A DNA stretch of 13,155 nucleotides, from NCBI GenBank assembly GCA_024278415.1, contig JAJRTI010000229.1:1-13155 (forward strand), read 5' to 3'. Positions 4,658-11,574 of the stretch are shown here, piece by piece. This DNA comes from Planctomycetota bacterium (GTDB lineage: Bacteria > Planctomycetota > Brocadiia > JAJRTI01). Numbering within the stretch: position 1 is the stretch's first letter; each line of letters opens with the position of its first letter. The position numbers and the translations under genes were made by a program. The notes below the pieces were generated by a model that saw only the letters and a program-made list of their open reading frames with translations, was not told the origin of the DNA and searched no databases.

Positions 4658-6763
4658 TCAGACGAGCCCGTGCCGGAGCCGGTCGATGACGAACTGCTGC
4701 TCGTCCGCGCCGAGCGTCACGAAGTACTCGCTGTAGCCCGCGCGGCGCACGATGAGGTCCTGGTGTTCCTCAGGGTGTTGCTGGGCCGCTTGAAGCTGCT
4801 CGACCGACACCGCGTCGAAGTGGATCTGGAGGCCGCCGCGCTCGAAGTACGTGCGGACCAGCGCCGCGAGCTTGGCGCGGCCCTCCTCGCGGCCGAGCAG
4901 CTCCGGCTGCAAGTGCATGAGCACGGACGAGCCGTTGGCCGCGTGCGCGAAGTCGAGCTTGGTCGTCGATTTCACGATGGCCGTGGGGCCGTTGCGGGCC
5001 GCGCCGAGCGACGGGCCGGCCGAGTGCGACAGGGGCCGGCCGGCCTTGCGGCCATCCGGCGTCGCGGGCGTCGTGTTGCCCATGGTCGTGTTGAGCCACA
5101 CCGACCACAGCGCCGGCAGGAACCGCCCCCCGCGCCAAGTCGTGTGGCGCTTGACCTCGGTGCAAAACTCGTCGGCCAACTCCGCCGCGATCGAGTCCAC
5201 CTCATCGTCGTCGTTGCCGAACTTCGGCGCGTCGCCCGCCAACGCTTGGCGCAAGCCGTCGCTGCCCTCGAAGTCGGCCTCCAGCGCGGCCAGCACCTCG
5301 TCGAGGCGATACGCGCGGCGCTCGAACACCACCTGGCGCAGGGCCGCGAGCGAGTCGGCCGCAGTGCCGAGGCCGATGCCCTGGAAGCCGCTGAAGTTGT
5401 AGCGCGCGCCGCCTTCGGAGATGTCCAGGCCGCGTTCGAGGCCGTCCGCAGTCAGCGCGGAGAGGAACGGCTGGGGCATGAGTTGCGCGCGGCGCTTGTC
5501 CTGGTCGTTTTGCGTGGCGACACGGGCCGCGAGGTCTGCTTGCATGGCCTCGCGGAACGCGCCGCGCAGATCGTCGTACGACTGGATGCGCCCGTTCTGC
5601 GCCAAGGCCTTGCGCAGCCAGGCCACGAACGTCACGTAGCCCGGGTTGGCCGCGGGTTTGTTCAGGATGCGGCCGGGGATCGTGGGCTCGTGGCAGCCGA
5701 CCAGCGAGTAATCCCGCGCATCCTCCAGCGCCACTCCGTTGGCCGTCCACGCCGGGACCATGACCTCGTCGTTGATGAACTGCGGCTGCGTCACTCCCGA
5801 CGCCAGCACTCGGAGGCTCCGCTCCATGAGCTGCGGCGGCGAGCCGGCGTGGAACCGCACCGCGACCGACGGGTAGATCAGGCGCAGCGACTCCGTCACG
5901 TCGAGCATCAGGTAGGTCAGGTCGTTCGTCGCGTCGCGGCCGTCGGAGGTTTGGCCAGCCAGGCAGAGCGTGGGCACCCCGCGCCGGGCCACGTGCCCCT
6001 CCTCGAAGCTTTTGATCCAAAAGCACTCGATCAACTCGCGCATCGTCTCCCGTTCGTCCGCCCGCCAGAACGGGAGCAAATACTGGTCGGGCCGGCCCAA
6101 CGAAAACGCCGGCCCGCCCCCCTCCACGTACACCCCCATGTCCACGAACCAGACGGACTGCAACGCCTCGTGCATGGTGCGCGCCGGCAACCGCGGCACG
6201 CGGCGGCACACGCGCGCGATCTCGAGCAATTCGTCGCGGCGAGCGGGATCGGCCGCGTCGCTTGCCAAGCGCTCAGCCTCGGCCGCGTAGGCCTCCGCGT
6301 ATGCGAGCAACGCGTCGATCACGGTCAGCACGGCCTCGTAGAAGGGCCGCTTCGACTCGTCGCACGCGTCGCGCCGGCGCAGCGCTTCGCCGCGGACCGC
6401 GTCCAAGCCCTGGCTCAGCACCAGGGCGAAGTCCGGCACGAGGTAGCACAGCTTGGGCACGAGGATGCCTCGCTCGCGAAGGAGGGCCAAGCCGGGCGCG
6501 CCGCACCAAGGCTGTTGGCCCACGATCCACTCGCCGTCTGCGATGACGGGCCGCGCGCGCCGGAGCATCTGGTCCACCGCGCGGGCGCGCTTTGCCAGCG
6601 CCGGCTCGTCCGAGTCGTTCACCGCGATCGCGTCGATCTCAGAGGGACAGGCCAGGCGTCGGACCGTGCGTGCGGCGGCCATGGCGCGTTCGAGCAGCGC
6701 GGCGACGCGTGGGGTGCTGCCGCGGGGAGTGGCCGACGGCGGCCGGGCTGTGGCGGTTTCCAT
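4658..6763 (-). CDS. Glycyl radical enzyme (pyruvate formate-lyase/diol dehydratase superfamily), substrate unknown
   Basis: The protein is 701 residues from the chosen ATG. It has the superfamily N-terminal PFL domain (VIADGEWIVG near residue 82), the catalytic cysteine Cys357 with its following Glu (VGCHEP, codon 5695-5693), and near the C-terminus the glycyl radical loop RRAGYSEYF with Gly676 (codon 4738-4736). Both catalytic elements are intact. The residue between Cys and Glu is His, where most characterised members have a hydrophobic residue, so a well-known subfamily such as CutC or glycerol dehydratase is not a clear match. At 701 residues it is compact for the family. The reaction would be radical C-C cleavage or dehydration/elimination under anoxic conditions, after activation by a radical-SAM activase, which is not in the window. 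An in-frame ATG at 6817 would add 18 unlikely residues. It lies behind a dehydrogenase and TIM-barrel gene on the same strand. Confidence 0.87.
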   Translation of the reverse strand: METATARPPSATPRGSTPRVAALLERAMAAARTVRRLACPSEIDAIAVNDSDEPALAKRARAVDQMLRRARPVIADGEWIVGQQPWCGAPGLALLRERGILVPKLCYLVPDFALVLSQGLDAVRGEALRRRDACDESKRPFYEAVLTVIDALLAYAEAYAAEAERLASDAADPARRDELLEIARVCRRVPRLPARTMHEALQSVWFVDMGVYVEGGGPAFSLGRPDQYLLPFWRADERETMRELIECFWIKSFEEGHVARRGVPTLCLAGQTSDGRDATNDLTYLMLDVTESLRLIYPSVAVRFHAGSPPQLMERSLRVLASGVTQPQFINDEVMVPAWTANGVALEDARDYSLVGCHEPTIPGRILNKPAANPGYVTFVAWLRKALAQNGRIQSYDDLRGAFREAMQADLAARVATQNDQDKRRAQLMPQPFLSALTADGLERGLDISEGGARYNFSGFQGIGLGTAADSLAALRQVVFERRAYRLDEVLAALEADFEGSDGLRQALAGDAPKFGNDDDEVDSIAAELADEFCTEVKRHTTWRGGRFLPALWSVWLNTTMGNTTPATPDGRKAGRPLSHSAGPSLGAARNGPTAIVKSTTKLDFAHAANGSSVLMHLQPELLGREEGRAKLAALVRTYFERGGLQIHFDAVSVEQLQAAQQHPEEHQDLIVRRAGYSEYFVTLGADEQQFVIDRLRHGLV

Positions 6764-6930
6764 GGGGGTTGGCTTTCCTCTCGCGCAAAGTGGCGCTTGC
6801 GTGCCGGCATGCCGCATCGCCGCGGCCGGCCACGGCGCTCCAATGGTAACAGTTCAGACGCTTCGTACATATCGCACGGGGCATCGACCTGTGGCGCAAG
6901 CGGCCACTCGCCCCAGCGGGGTGCAACATA

Positions 6931-6983
6931 GGAGCCCAAGGGCGCCGCCCTGGACTCCCATGTGTCAGCCCTTCGGGCTGGAC
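6931..6983. repeat. Two adjacent hairpins between the dehydrogenase and glycyl radical enzyme genes
   Basis: The first stem is GGAGCCCAAGGGCG paired with GCCCTGGACTCC (6931-6958, with small mismatches). The second is TGTCAGCCC/GGGCTGGACA around a TTC loop (6963-6983). They may be REP-like elements or an mRNA-processing or termination site within the 296-base gap. The rest of 6764-7059 shows only a TGCAAC half-site (6922-6927) and no clear promoter. Confidence 0.4.
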
Positions 6984-7059
6984 AGCCACGCGCGGCCTCC
7001 GTACGCATGACGGGAAGTACGCGTTATTCGGATGAGCCATAAAACCGCCGCGGGCGCTC

Positions 7060-7914
7060 TCACGCCCACTCGAACACGACCTTGCCCGTATCGCCCCCGC
7101 TGAAGGTTTCGAACGCCTCCGGGGCCTGCTCGATAGTGAAGCGGTGGGTCACCATCGCGTCGAGTGGCAGCGGATGGCGCTGGAGGAAGTCGGCCGCGGC
7201 GAAGTACTCGCCCATAGAGTAGACGGAGCTGCCGCGCACGGTGAGTTCCTTCGAGATTATCGCCCAGGGATCGAGGTGCAGATCGTCGGAGCCCGCGCCG
7301 ACGATGACGATGCCGCCATGCCAGGCCGCGGCCGCGGCGGTCTGCGTGCGCGCGGCTGCGCTGCCAGAGCATTCCATCACGCCCTGCGCGCCTTCGCCGT
7401 TCGTGGCGTCGAGAATGGCCTCGGCCGCGTCGCAGGCGCTCGCGTCGATCACGATGCCCTCCGTGAGGCGCTTGGCGAGGGCGATGCGGAACGCGTTCAC
7501 CTCGACGCCGATGCAGCGGAGCCCCTTGGCCTGGCCCATGAGCAGGGCGGTGAGCCCCACCGGCCCCAGGCCAAAGACCGCGAGCGTCTGGCCGTGTTGC
7601 AGGGGCAGCTTGTGCAGCGACGCGAACGCGGTGCCGGCCGAGCACGCCAGCATCGCGCCCGTGGCGAAGGAGAAGGCGTCGGGCAGCGGCAGGCAGCACA
7701 CCGCCGGCGCGGCCATGAAGTCCGCGTGGCAGCCGTCCCGCGTGCGGCCGAACGCTCCCTCGTCATTACAGAACACGGGTGTGCCCGCTAGGCAGTGCCG
7801 GCAGTGGCCGCAACCCAGGCTGTGGTACACGCACACCCGATCGCCCACGGCCAAGTGGCCGACGCCGGGGCCGATCTCGGCCACCAGGCCGCAGGGCTCG
7901 TGGCCGGAGATCAT
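7060..7914 (-). CDS. Zinc-dependent medium-chain alcohol/polyol dehydrogenase, main part after an in-frame TAG
   Basis: This 284-residue part contains most of a medium-chain dehydrogenase (MDR). Near its start is GHEPCG with the zinc ligands His-Glu. The structural zinc lobe follows, four Cys in the Cx2Cx2Cx7C spacing (GCGHCRHCLAGTPVFC). The Rossmann motif VFGLGPVG and a long C-terminal catalytic tail complete it. The first 52 residues, with catalytic Cys37, lie upstream in the same frame but behind a TAG (7926-7924). Read through, the gene is 8082-7060, 340 residues, the normal family length, so a single nonsense codon is the only defect. The internal ATG at 7914 lacks a good ribosome site and would give an enzyme without its catalytic Cys. 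The intact enzyme would oxidise an alcohol or polyol with NAD(P). It lies between the TIM-barrel and glycyl radical enzyme genes and may act in their pathway. Confidence 0.82.
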   Translation of the reverse strand: MISGHEPCGLVAEIGPGVGHLAVGDRVCVYHSLGCGHCRHCLAGTPVFCNDEGAFGRTRDGCHADFMAAPAVCCLPLPDAFSFATGAMLACSAGTAFASLHKLPLQHGQTLAVFGLGPVGLTALLMGQAKGLRCIGVEVNAFRIALAKRLTEGIVIDASACDAAEAILDATNGEGAQGVMECSGSAAARTQTAAAAAWHGGIVIVGAGSDDLHLDPWAIISKELTVRGSSVYSMGEYFAAADFLQRHPLPLDAMVTHRFTIEQAPEAFETFSGGDTGKVVFEWA

Positions 7915-7923
7915 GCCATGCCT

Positions 7924-8082
7924 CTAGTCGGCCCACTCGCGGCTCTTGCGGTACTTGTGGAGATCGCTGCCGCACAGGCCCGCGGCCTTCATCTCGACGA
8001 GCGCTTCGCCCTGGGCCGGTTCGGGCTTGGGGAACTCGCGCACCTCGACTTGGCTCTCGCCCAGATACACGCAGCCCTTCAT
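7924..8082 (-). CDS. N-terminal fragment (52 residues) of the zinc-dependent dehydrogenase
   Basis: This piece begins with an ATG preceded by AGGAGG at six bases, 23 bases after the TIM-barrel gene, so it is the natural start of the dehydrogenase gene. It reads as the usual N-terminal MDR strand-turn region (MKGCVYLGESQVEVREF), then KAAGLCGSDLHKYR with the catalytic zinc ligand Cys37 and the following Gly-Ser-Asp. It stops at TAG after SREWAD, and the family sequence resumes in the same frame three codons later (GMISGHEP). Alone it cannot fold as an enzyme. Treat it with 7914-7060 as one broken or recoded gene. Confidence 0.75.
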   Translation of the reverse strand: MKGCVYLGESQVEVREFPKPEPAQGEALVEMKAAGLCGSDLHKYRKSREWAD

Positions 8083-8105
8083 CGCCTGCCTCCTGGCAGT
8101 CCGCT

Positions 8106-8891
8106 TCAACCGAGGATCTGTTGGACCAGCGCCACGTTTGCCTCGACCATGTCGTCCTTGTCGCCCCGGTGCATGCCCACGTTGACCACGTCGTTGGGCT
8201 TCATGTGCTCGAACGCGTACTCGAACGCCATGTGCGGGTCGATGCGGCCGGCGCCCATGATCTTGTACCCGATGCAAGGCTTCTGGATGCGCCTCACGCA
8301 GTCGGTCGCCGCGAACGCGTCGGCCAGCTTGAACTTCAGGCCCTTGCCGCTGTGCAGGCTGCCGCAGTTGAAGAAGCACACCGCGTGGAAGTCGGCCACG
8401 CCGAGGCTGTCGACCCACAGGTGCGCCTCCGGCGCGTGGCCCGCCACGCCGGCCGGCACGCCCTTGGCCCGCGCGTGCTCGCACCACTTGGCCAGCGCGT
8501 CCGCGTCCTTCTCCACGTACATCTTGTCCACCGCGCCGCCGTGGAAGTAGACCGCCTTGGCGCCGATGTCGACCGCGACGTCGATGGCCTCGAACATGCT
8601 GTCGTAGCTTCGGTCGTTGAGTTGGCCGATCCACTGGAGCGGCCCGCCGTCCGCAAGATACTCCCGCGTGGCTTGGATCACGTGCGGCGTCTCGTTGTTG
8701 GTGATCATCGTGTTGATGCCGGCGGCCTCGGCGCGCGCCCACGTCTCCTTGATGCGATCCACGGTGTAGTAGGACACCATCTCCTGGTTGCGTTCCGGGC
8801 TCTGGTGGCTGAAGCCGCCGAAGGGGTTGGCGCCAATGATGAGGCGGGTGACGGTCAGTCCGCAGAAGTCGACGGTTGGTAGTGCGTTCAT
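8106..8891 (-). CDS. Uncharacterised TIM-barrel protein, distantly aldo/keto-reductase-like
   Basis: The protein has 261 residues and no signal peptide. It starts like an aldo/keto reductase barrel (LIIGANPFGGFSH) and shows regular strand-helix units: GINTMITNNETP, LQWIGQL, AKAVYFHGG, GVPAGVAGHAP, FHAVCFFNCG and CIGYKIMGAGR. An ending DVVNVGMHRGDKDDMVEAN recalls the barrel's phosphate- or cofactor-binding end. I do not see a clear Asp-Tyr-Lys-His tetrad, so a redox function is unproven; an isomerase or lyase barrel is equally possible. The ATG has AGGAG five bases upstream. The dehydrogenase follows after 23 bases, so the two are almost surely one operon. The fold is fairly sure, the function unknown. 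Confidence 0.7.
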   Translation of the reverse strand: MNALPTVDFCGLTVTRLIIGANPFGGFSHQSPERNQEMVSYYTVDRIKETWARAEAAGINTMITNNETPHVIQATREYLADGGPLQWIGQLNDRSYDSMFEAIDVAVDIGAKAVYFHGGAVDKMYVEKDADALAKWCEHARAKGVPAGVAGHAPEAHLWVDSLGVADFHAVCFFNCGSLHSGKGLKFKLADAFAATDCVRRIQKPCIGYKIMGAGRIDPHMAFEYAFEHMKPNDVVNVGMHRGDKDDMVEANVALVQQILG

Positions 8892-9133
8892 GGAATCTCC
8901 TGGTAAATCCGGATGTCTGTGCGTGCAGCCACGGCCGGGCGATGGCCGCGCCTTGAGGTTTCGCTGCCAGGCGGATCGGCTCAGGCTTGTGGCCCCAATG
9001 AACCGCTGTGCAGCAGGTGCAACCTTGGGCCTAAGCTAATGTCGTACCGTGAATGATATCCCAAGTCAAGGGCCGAGGGCGGTCAGAAGTTTCCCCATGA
9101 GATTTGCTGATCCGAGCGGCAGACGCCGCTGGC
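8892..9133. other. Upstream region of the TIM-barrel/dehydrogenase operon
   Basis: No gene is seen. On the minus strand TTGACT (9067-9062 region) with a weak TACGAC 17 bases on is a poor promoter candidate. GTGCAGC (9008-9014) and GTGCAAC (9017-9023) are tandem copies of the half-site that clusters before the TPR and membrane-protein genes. Nothing here is strong by itself. Confidence 0.3.
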
Positions 9134-9200
9134 TTGTAGTAGGGCCATTCATGGCCCGTCAGTAACGCTGAAAAACGGGCGATGAATCGCCCTACTACAA
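9134..9200. repeat. 67-base bipartite palindromic REP-like element
   Basis: Two 26-base arms, 9134-9159 and 9175-9200, are inverted copies sharing TTGTAGTAGGGC and CCCGT ends, with 15 bases between. Each arm also forms its own hairpin: GGGCCAT/ATGGCCC in the left arm and GGGCGAT/ATCGCCC in the right. The two arms differ at two paired positions, and both differences keep pairing. This is the shape of REP/BIME elements mobilised by RAYT transposases. No RAYT gene is in the window. A related but diverged copy lies at 12666-12739. Confidence 0.7.
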
Positions 9201-9401
9201 ACGACCCGCGCGTCCCGCACGGCCCCGTGTACATAACAATCGTTGTAAGAAACCGGTGACGCCAGGCTTGCGGTAGGACGGGTGGAAATCCTGGGGAAAC
9301 TCGTGCCGAAGGCGGTGAGGCGTATGCGCAGGGCGGGCCTGTCCCGTCCCTCGAGGCAGCCTGTGCGAGTTGCCCGATAGCAGCTTCTTGGCGCCCGCCG
9401 C
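9201..9401. other. Region downstream of the DUF6785-like gene
   Basis: No gene is recognised. A hairpin GGGCGGG (9331-9337), five bases, CCCGTCC (9343-9349) with one G-U pair on one strand lies about 52 bases past the stop of the membrane-protein gene and may help end its transcript. No T-run follows. Confidence 0.3.
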
Positions 9402-11339
9402 CTACCAGAAGCTCGTGGTCGGGTTCCCCTGCGCGCCGGTGAACATGTCGATGAAGACCCAGATGACCGCGGACACGACTTCGCCCAGCACCAAGCCCAG
9501 GAAGAACGGCTTGCCCCGGTCGTAGAGCTTGCCGCCTCCGAACCCCAGCAGGAAAGTCTTGAGCAGCCACGCAATGAACACGCTGAACCAGATCACCCGG
9601 CCCGACCAGTGGAAGCACGCGAGGAAGCTGACCGGGTGCAGGGGCCACCAGGGGAAGAACCAGCGCGCCGCGAGCAGGCCCGTCATGATCGCCGCGCCCA
9701 TGCCGAACCACAGCGCGTGGCCCCACGTGGGCTGAAGCGGGGGCCGCATGCGCCCAGCCGCGTCGATCCAGGGGTACATGGCCACGTTCGAGAAGTTGAA
9801 CCGGTTCAGGTTCATCGCTCCGCGGGCGTAGGGGAAGTACATGAGCACCACCAGCGCGCCGGCAAAGCTGACGAGCAGGGCGATCATGAGCGCTGCGAGG
9901 AGCCGGCGCCGATGGTGCTTGACCGACGTGTGCACGACCTTGAGCGCGTTGGCGCAGCAGGCCATGACGTAGATGCGCATCTCCGAGTGCCACACGTACG
10001 TCGTGCCGAGCGCGACGAGCCCGGCCGGCCCCAGCGCCTGCGTGCCCACGGCCGACGCGAGCAGGTCCGAGCCCAACGCGGGCGCCATGACGACCGGGAG
10101 CCCGGTCTCGATCACCACGCGCGTGACCACCGTGAAGATCGCTCCGGTGATGAGGATGAAGAGGATCGCGGCCCAAAGCGGCAGGCCGGCCAGGTTCATC
10201 CACCGCACGAGGAAGATGAGCCCCACGACCAGGCAGATGACCGCGGTGCGCTCGGACATGATCTCCTCGCTCTCGGGATCACGCTTCGGCGGCTTGAGCG
10301 CGCGCTTGAGGAACTCCAGCAGGTGCTGCCGCGAGACGTAGAGCATGGACAGCATGAGCACCGCGGCCGCGCCGGAAGCTTCGAGCGCGTGGAAGGACCA
10401 GTACGACCAGATGCCGAGCTTGCGGGGGAACTGCACGCCGAAGCGCTGGAGCGTCGCGCCCTGCGCGTTCAGGAGCAGGAACAGCAGCCACATGCCCAGC
10501 GACACGCTTTGGTTCATGAAGTACGCGAAGCCGATGACGGTCGGGCTCACGCGAAACGTGAGGCGGCCGGTGAAAGGCGAGCCGCGCACCGTCGTGTACA
10601 GCTTGATGGGACGGATCTGCGGGTAGTAGTAGTTGAGGCCGTTGAGCGTGATGATGAACGCGCTGATGGCGAAGCCCGTCCAAAAGAGGCGGGACCTGAG
10701 GAGCCGGTCCCACGCCTGCTTGTCCTGCGCAGTCTGCACGAGCGCGAGGGGCGGCTGCATCATGGGATAGGCGAGCTTCTCGTTGTCCATCCACTGCTTG
10801 CGGAGGATCACCGGCACGGCGATCATGACGAAGCTGAGCGCGACAAAGAAGAGCAGCCAGAAGAACAGCGGCGCGGCCCATGCCTGCCAGGGGATGCCCA
10901 CGCCAGCGGGTGCGCCCTCGTAGTACCAACGGATCGCCTCGATGTCGTCCAGCAACATCCACTTGGGGATGTACGGCAGGATGTACGTGGCCCACTGGTT
11001 TTCAGGCGACGCGTAGTAATGCGCCCCGGTGATGGTTGGCGTGAGGAAGCCCACGAACCCACGCGTGGGGATGGCCGCGGCCACGATGACCATCGCAAAG
11101 ATGGTGGCCAATTCCGCCGCGGTGAATGCGAGGGACTTGCCCATGCGCCCCAGCACCCAGTTCACCGGCACCGCAACAAAGAAAAGCATGAACAGCGCGG
11201 CCGGCGCGCTGAAGTCGTCGGTGAGGCGGGTCCCCTGCTGGCACGTATCGCAATACGAGCCCAACGCGCCGACGGCGCCGGCGAGACAGGCGCCGACAAC
11301 GATGGAGCGCCATGTGACTGCGCTTTCCCGGTCTTGCAC
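9402..11339 (-). CDS. Polytopic membrane protein, DUF6785/DUF6784-like, putative transporter
   Basis: This 645-residue protein has roughly a dozen hydrophobic segments, for example around 13-30, 46-66, 74-92, 152-180, 224-246, 288-308, 376-395, 400-425 and several more before the C-terminus. They are joined by conserved-looking loops such as FTAAELATIFAMVIVAAAIP, NEKLAYPMMQPP and TYVWHSEMRIYVMACCANALK. This length, topology and the Tyr-Pro loop match DUF6785 plus DUF6784 proteins, distant relatives of OPT-type transporters common in Planctomycetes-like genomes; the function is not established. The start is GTG with AGGAGG four bases upstream, behind a good sigma70 promoter. It is the first gene of the minus-strand cluster, 510 bases before the TIM-barrel gene, and may import that pathway's substrate (inference). 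Confidence 0.78.
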   Translation of the reverse strand: MQDRESAVTWRSIVVGACLAGAVGALGSYCDTCQQGTRLTDDFSAPAALFMLFFVAVPVNWVLGRMGKSLAFTAAELATIFAMVIVAAAIPTRGFVGFLTPTITGAHYYASPENQWATYILPYIPKWMLLDDIEAIRWYYEGAPAGVGIPWQAWAAPLFFWLLFFVALSFVMIAVPVILRKQWMDNEKLAYPMMQPPLALVQTAQDKQAWDRLLRSRLFWTGFAISAFIITLNGLNYYYPQIRPIKLYTTVRGSPFTGRLTFRVSPTVIGFAYFMNQSVSLGMWLLFLLLNAQGATLQRFGVQFPRKLGIWSYWSFHALEASGAAAVLMLSMLYVSRQHLLEFLKRALKPPKRDPESEEIMSERTAVICLVVGLIFLVRWMNLAGLPLWAAILFILITGAIFTVVTRVVIETGLPVVMAPALGSDLLASAVGTQALGPAGLVALGTTYVWHSEMRIYVMACCANALKVVHTSVKHHRRRLLAALMIALLVSFAGALVVLMYFPYARGAMNLNRFNFSNVAMYPWIDAAGRMRPPLQPTWGHALWFGMGAAIMTGLLAARWFFPWWPLHPVSFLACFHWSGRVIWFSVFIAWLLKTFLLGFGGGKLYDRGKPFFLGLVLGEVVSAVIWVFIDMFTGAQGNPTTSFW

Positions 11340-11380
11340 TGGTCCTCCTCGATCATGGTCTGCGATGCAACGGGGCGAAT

Positions 11381-11409
11381 ACCATATCAGGCCGCTGCGC
11401 GCAGGTCAA
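11381..11409 (-). promoter_or_regulatory. sigma70 promoter of the DUF6785-like gene
   Basis: On the minus strand TTGACC (11409-11404), 17 bases, TATGGT (11386-11381) gives a good promoter 42 bases before the GTG start. A TGCAAC/GTTGCA half-site (11366-11371) lies at the expected transcription start, so a regulator shared with the divergent promoter is possible. Confidence 0.65.
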
Positions 11410-11484
11410 CGCGAGGCCCGCGACCGCCCTCGTCTCAATCCTCATCCCGCACTCGTTATTCCCATACGCTCATTCATTTTTCCC

Positions 11485-11518
11485 TTGACACGTGCAACGC
11501 ACTGTTGCACAATGCAAC
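11485..11518 (+). promoter_or_regulatory. Promoter of the TPR genes with overlapping palindromic operator
   Basis: A perfect -35 TTGACA (11485-11490), 17 bases, and CACAAT as -10 (11508-11513). Inside the spacer and -10 is a perfect inverted repeat GTGCAAC (11492-11498), five bases, GTTGCAC (11504-11510). A third TGCAAC follows at 11513-11518, so a second palindrome (GTTGCA, 3 bases, TGCAAC) overlaps the first. Placement in the spacer suggests repression or MerR/LacI-like control; the regulator is unknown. Confidence 0.65.
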
Positions 11519-11574
11519 TCACGATGCGGTTCGACCGATCATCGTGTTCAAAGGCTGCGCAAGAGGGATCTGTG

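Noticed and set aside
4607..6931. A 774-codon open frame on the plus strand across the glycyl radical enzyme gene
   Set aside because: It is a GC-driven antisense shadow: Arg/His/Ala-rich, without domains. The opposite strand encodes a protein with both catalytic motifs of its family.
3461..7926. Stop codons reassigned (TAA and TAG read as Gln)
   Set aside because: The sigma, anti-sigma, DUF6785-like and glutaredoxin-like genes end in TAG and the four-helix gene ends in TAA at sensible places, so both are used as normal stops here.
7912..7930. Frameshift in the dehydrogenase gene
   Set aside because: The fragments before and after are in the same frame (stop first base 7926, restart 7914), so the defect is a nonsense codon and not a shift.
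9609..11540. Upstream two-thirds of a 980-codon plus-strand open frame that ends at 12551
   Set aside because: This part is charged, low-complexity antisense to a clear membrane protein. Only the part after about 11650 is real TPR coding sequence.
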